DNA from: CAWHOW01 sp050013795
GTDB taxonomy: Bacteria; Bacteroidota; Bacteroidia; Bacteroidales; CG2-30-32-10
Reading direction: 5' to 3'
NCBI GenBank assembly: GCA_050013795.1
Contig: JBEKEO010000049.1
Span: forward strand, 1-17,370
Length of the DNA: 17,370 bases
Positions 14,749 through 17,370 of the stretch are shown one piece after another. The notes under the pieces were generated by a model. It did no database searches, had not been told where the DNA came from, and was given only the letters and a program-made list of their open reading frames with translations. Position numbers and translations under genes: made by a program. Numbering within the stretch: position 1 is the first letter of the stretch; every line of letters starts with the position of its first letter.

Positions 14749-15357
14749 CTATTTCTTTTTCTTCCGTTTGCCTATCTCATCCCTGATGATGGAAGCTTTT
14801 TCATAGTTTTCTTCCTCAACAGCTGCCTTAAGAAGTTCCTCAAGTTCATCTATCGGCATGCTTGAATATTCGGTACTGATGCTATGAGATTTATCTTTTT
14901 TTACAGGTTCTTCTGTTTCATTCTCAGCTTTGACATCAGTGTTCTCATCATCCATAATGATGCCTGCGGCTTTCATTATGGATTCAGTAGTGAAAATGGG
15001 GCAGTGCATGCGAAGGGCTATGGCGACAGCATCGGATGTGCGCGAATCTATTTCAACCACGTTGGCTCCATTGGAACAAACTAATTTTGCATAAAATATT
15101 CCGTCGGTGAATTTGTAAATGATTACTTCTTTAATAGTTATTCCAAAAGTTTCAACAACAATTTTGAAAAGGTCATGAGTTAACGGGCGCGTAGGTTTCA
15201 TGTTTTCGAGTTCTATAGCTATGGATTGTGCCTCGAAACTGCCTATTATAATAGGCAACCTGCGTTTACCTTCATTCTCAACAAGTATTAAAGCGTATGC
15301 GCCCGACTGGGTTTGACTGTAAGAAATACCAAGTATTCGTAATTTAATTTTGTCCAT
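14749..15357 (-). CDS. Bifunctional nuclease (BFN/DUF151) family protein with C-terminal UVR-like motif
   Basis: The product has 202 residues. Residues about 1-135 form a BFN/DUF151 domain: LRILGISYSQTQSGAYALILVENEGKRRLPIIIGSFEAQSIAIELE, then RPLTHDLFKIVVETFGI, FYAKLV, and VEIDSRTSDAVAIALRMHCPIFTTE. The family name comes from a plant protein reported with DNase and RNase activity; the activity of bacterial members is not well established. An acidic linker follows (about 136-162). Then comes a UvrB/UvrC (UVR) interaction-like helical hairpin, LEELLKAAVEEENYEKASIIRDEIGKR (about 170-197), which usually mediates protein contacts. It heads the cluster BFN-thyA-folA with a 4-bp gap to thyA. The context suggests a link to nucleotide supply or DNA repair, which is an inference. 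Confidence 0.88.
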   Translation of the reverse strand: MDKIKLRILGISYSQTQSGAYALILVENEGKRRLPIIIGSFEAQSIAIELENMKPTRPLTHDLFKIVVETFGITIKEVIIYKFTDGIFYAKLVCSNGANVVEIDSRTSDAVAIALRMHCPIFTTESIMKAAGIIMDDENTDVKAENETEEPVKKDKSHSISTEYSSMPIDELEELLKAAVEEENYEKASIIRDEIGKRKKKK

Positions 15358-15642
15358 TACAGCAACAAGTAGTGAATTTTTTACTTTATGAGGGCATAAA
15401 AGTACAAATTTTTTCTTTTCTGCCTTTAATTTATTAACTGGAATTAAGACTATGATTTTTACATGGGTTTTTGTAGATTTTTAATGAAGTGAGTCAAAAC
15501 TACTGTTTGGCATATTTTTAAACTAGCTTTGATAATAATTCCTATTTCTTCTTGTAGAATGATTTTTTGATCTTATATTGCATTTAATCAGTATAATAGC
15601 CATTCTTATGTGGAATGTTAACAGACTCGGCCTTTTTTGGCC
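15358..15642. other. Divergent intergenic region between the BFN gene and hppA
   Basis: This AT-rich region has no credible gene or RNA. A possible minus-strand -7 element, TAGTTTTG (15502-15495), lies about 140 bp upstream of the BFN start but has no good TTTG at -33. A GGCC-T6-GGCC dyad (15629-15642) abuts the hppA promoter; its 4-bp stem is too short to be a convincing terminator. Confidence 0.4.
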
Positions 15643-15672
15643 TTTGTAAATGAAAATACTTTTTTACCTTTG
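15643..15672 (+). promoter_or_regulatory. Promoter of the pyrophosphatase gene
   Basis: TTTG (15643-15646), an 18-bp spacer and TACCTTTG (15665-15672) match the Bacteroidota housekeeping promoter at every defined base. The predicted start near 15677 gives a leader of about 30 nt before the ATG at 15709. Confidence 0.8.
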
Positions 15673-15708
15673 CCGCGAATTTCAAAAAACATTAAAATCT
15701 ATTCTATT

Positions 15709-17370
15709 ATGAAAAAAATATTTGCGTTTTTATTATTGCTTTTACCTTTTGGAAGTATTGCCAGCGAAGCGGATTTAAAAATTCCAGTATTGGATGGAAA
15801 TCAAACGAACCTATTGTTATGGGGATTTGTTATTTGTTTTCTTGGTTTGGTATTCGGCTTATTCCAGTTTCTGAAAGTAAAAAAATTACATGCTCATCAA
15901 TCTATGCTTGATGTTTCAAAAGTAATTTTTGAAACATGCAAAACATATTTGATACAACAGGGTAAGTTTTTGATCATTTTATTTCTTTTCATAGCAGCAT
16001 GTGTTGCTTTTTATTTCGGTTTTTTGCAAGACAAAGGCGTTGGAGGTGTGCTTCTGATTTTATCGTGGACTATTATTGGTATTTTAGGCTCTTATGGTGT
16101 TGCATGGTTTGGCATACGTATGAATACGCTTGCTAACAGCCGAATGGCATTTGCATCTCTTGAACGCAAGCCGTTAAAATTATTGAACATCCCGCTTGAT
16201 GCCGGAATGAGCATTGGCGTTATGCTGGTTTGTGTTGAGCTTATCATGATGCTCATTATATTATTGTTTGTACCCCGCGAATTAGCGGGGGCTAGCTTCA
16301 TAGGATTTGCCATTGGCGAATCATTAGGAGCTTCTGCCTTACGTATTGCCGGTGGTATTTTTACCAAGATAGCTGATATTGGCTCTGACTTAATGAAAGT
16401 GGTTTTCAAAATTGGTGAAGACGACCCTCGCAATCCTGGTGTTATCGCCGATTGTACTGGTGATAATGCAGGTGATTCTGTAGGCCCTACTGCTGATGGA
16501 TTTGAAACTTACGGTGTAACAGGAGTTGCGCTTATATCATTTATAGTATTAGCTGTCGGATTTGGGTTGGGCGATTCTGCTAAAGTCGGATTTCAAACTA
16601 ACCTGCTTACATGGATATTTGTAATGCGTATCCTGATGGTCATTACATCAATAATCTCCTTCTGGATTAACAGGACTTTAAGTCAATCATTATATAGCAA
16701 AAGCGATGATATTGATTTTGAAAAACCCTTGACGCATCTTGTATGGATTACTTCTATTTTTTCAATCATTGTAACTTTTCTCGCCAGCTACCTGATGATA
16801 GGACCATCTTCTGCAATAGGCACATCATCTCCTAATTTGTGGATTATCTTATCTACCATTATCAGTTTTGGAACATTAGGCGCTGCCCTTATTCCTGAAT
16901 TTACAAAGATATTTACTAGCCCTAAGTCGAAACATGTCAATGAAATTGTCACAGCTTCACGCGAAGGTGGGGCCTCGCTAACAATATTATCCGGGTTAGT
17001 AGCTGGAAATTTTAGCGCTTTCTGGAAAGGCATGATATTCTTAGGATTGATGTTTGGTGCTTATTATGCCAGCACTTTCGGACTTGGTGATATCATGATT
17101 TACCCCTCCATTTTTGCTTTCGGTTTAGTGGCTTTCGGAATGTTGGGAATGGGACCTGTTACCATCGCTGTTGACAGTTACGGACCTGTTACCGATAATG
17201 CCCAATCTGTTTATGAGCTTTCTTTAATTGAAGAAAATCCCAATATTTCCGCTGAAATAGAAAGAGACTTTAAATTTAAACCCGACTTTGAAAAAGCAAA
17301 ATATTATCTTGAAGCTAATGACGGCGCCGGTAATACATTTAAAGCTACCGCAAAGCCTGTATTAATTGGA
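15709..17370 (+). CDS. hppA: Membrane-bound pyrophosphatase (ion-pumping), partial, 3' end outside window
   Basis: 554 codons are visible and the frame is open to the window edge. The enzyme hydrolyses pyrophosphate and pumps H+ or Na+ across the inner membrane. An N-terminal signal-like helix (MKKIFAFLLLLLPFGSIAS) precedes many membrane helices. Landmarks: GGIFTKIADIGSD (215-227), EDDPRNPGVIADCTGDNAGD (237-256), TADGFETYG (261-269), NEIVTASREGGASLTILSG, VDSYGPVTDNA and GNTFKA near the end. The ionic-gate pair Asp263/Glu266 is spaced as in Na+-pumping and K+-independent H+-pumping types. Lys at GNT-F-K suggests K+ independence. The substrate motif D-x3-D-x3-K-x-E is altered: after Asp223 and Asp227 comes LMKVVFK, one residue shorter, with no Glu at the usual place. 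A long polar insert (ELSLIEENPNISAEIERD...) lies between DNA and GNT. It looks like a divergent branch of the family; the ion pumped cannot be fixed. Confidence 0.9.
   Translation, partial: MKKIFAFLLLLLPFGSIASEADLKIPVLDGNQTNLLLWGFVICFLGLVFGLFQFLKVKKLHAHQSMLDVSKVIFETCKTYLIQQGKFLIILFLFIAACVAFYFGFLQDKGVGGVLLILSWTIIGILGSYGVAWFGIRMNTLANSRMAFASLERKPLKLLNIPLDAGMSIGVMLVCVELIMMLIILLFVPRELAGASFIGFAIGESLGASALRIAGGIFTKIADIGSDLMKVVFKIGEDDPRNPGVIADCTGDNAGDSVGPTADGFETYGVTGVALISFIVLAVGFGLGDSAKVGFQTNLLTWIFVMRILMVITSIISFWINRTLSQSLYSKSDDIDFEKPLTHLVWITSIFSIIVTFLASYLMIGPSSAIGTSSPNLWIILSTIISFGTLGAALIPEFTKIFTSPKSKHVNEIVTASREGGASLTILSGLVAGNFSAFWKGMIFLGLMFGAYYASTFGLGDIMIYPSIFAFGLVAFGMLGMGPVTIAVDSYGPVTDNAQSVYELSLIEENPNISAEIERDFKFKPDFEKAKYYLEANDGAGNTFKATAKPVLIG

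Noticed and set aside
15629..15642. GGCC-T6-GGCC hairpin as a terminator
   Set aside because: The stem has only 4 bp and no T tract follows; it abuts the hppA promoter and no gene ends just before it on either strand.
1..17370. tRNA, rRNA or insertion sequence
   Set aside because: I checked the intergenic gaps by eye; no tRNA cloverleaf, rRNA segment, transposase or terminal inverted repeats were seen.

Overview
The window looks like chromosomal DNA of a Bacteroidota bacterium. The evidence is: two secreted proteins ending in type IX secretion (T9SS) type A sorting domains, at least four good matches to the Bacteroidota promoter -7 element TAnnTTTG (two with a TTTG about 18-19 bp upstream), AT-rich intergenic DNA, two lipoproteins, and the family types of RsmG, the OPT transporter and the pyrophosphatase. 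I found no tRNA, rRNA, CRISPR array, transposase or phage gene.

Layout. Positions 1-3854 hold two convergent cell-surface genes: the 3' end of a repeat-rich Ig-like/PKD adhesin-type protein (+) and an FG-GAP/VCBS repeat protein (-), separated by a strong terminator. A 21-bp tandem repeat array (3970-4116) fills the gap to two co-directional lipoprotein genes (4277-5663); the second has an unclear start and an unusual membrane C-terminus. A secreted GH73-type glucosaminidase (5721-6269, -) is divergent from rsmG (6348-6962), which is followed after 9 bp by a TPR-transmembrane-class III adenylate cyclase receptor (6972-8792). An OPT-family oligopeptide transporter (8907-11030), a PqqD-like small protein (11082-11462) and a PepD-type Xaa-His dipeptidase (11466-12926) follow on the plus strand. 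They could together import and hydrolyse peptides. A second, longer 21-bp tandem repeat array (about 13020-13397) separates pepD from a minus-strand cluster: a BFN/DUF151-UVR protein, thymidylate synthase and dihydrofolate reductase. The last two form the dTMP/folate cycle. The window ends inside a membrane-bound pyrophosphatase gene (15709-17370+) with a near-perfect promoter and a divergent substrate motif.

Most of the window is housekeeping or common surface genes. The less explained elements are the two intergenic arrays, which share a 21-bp period and one imperfect dyad per unit but have different sequences. Others are the divergent pyrophosphatase and the periplasm-sensing adenylate cyclase. 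No complete new multi-gene system (defence, secretion, biosynthetic) is visible.
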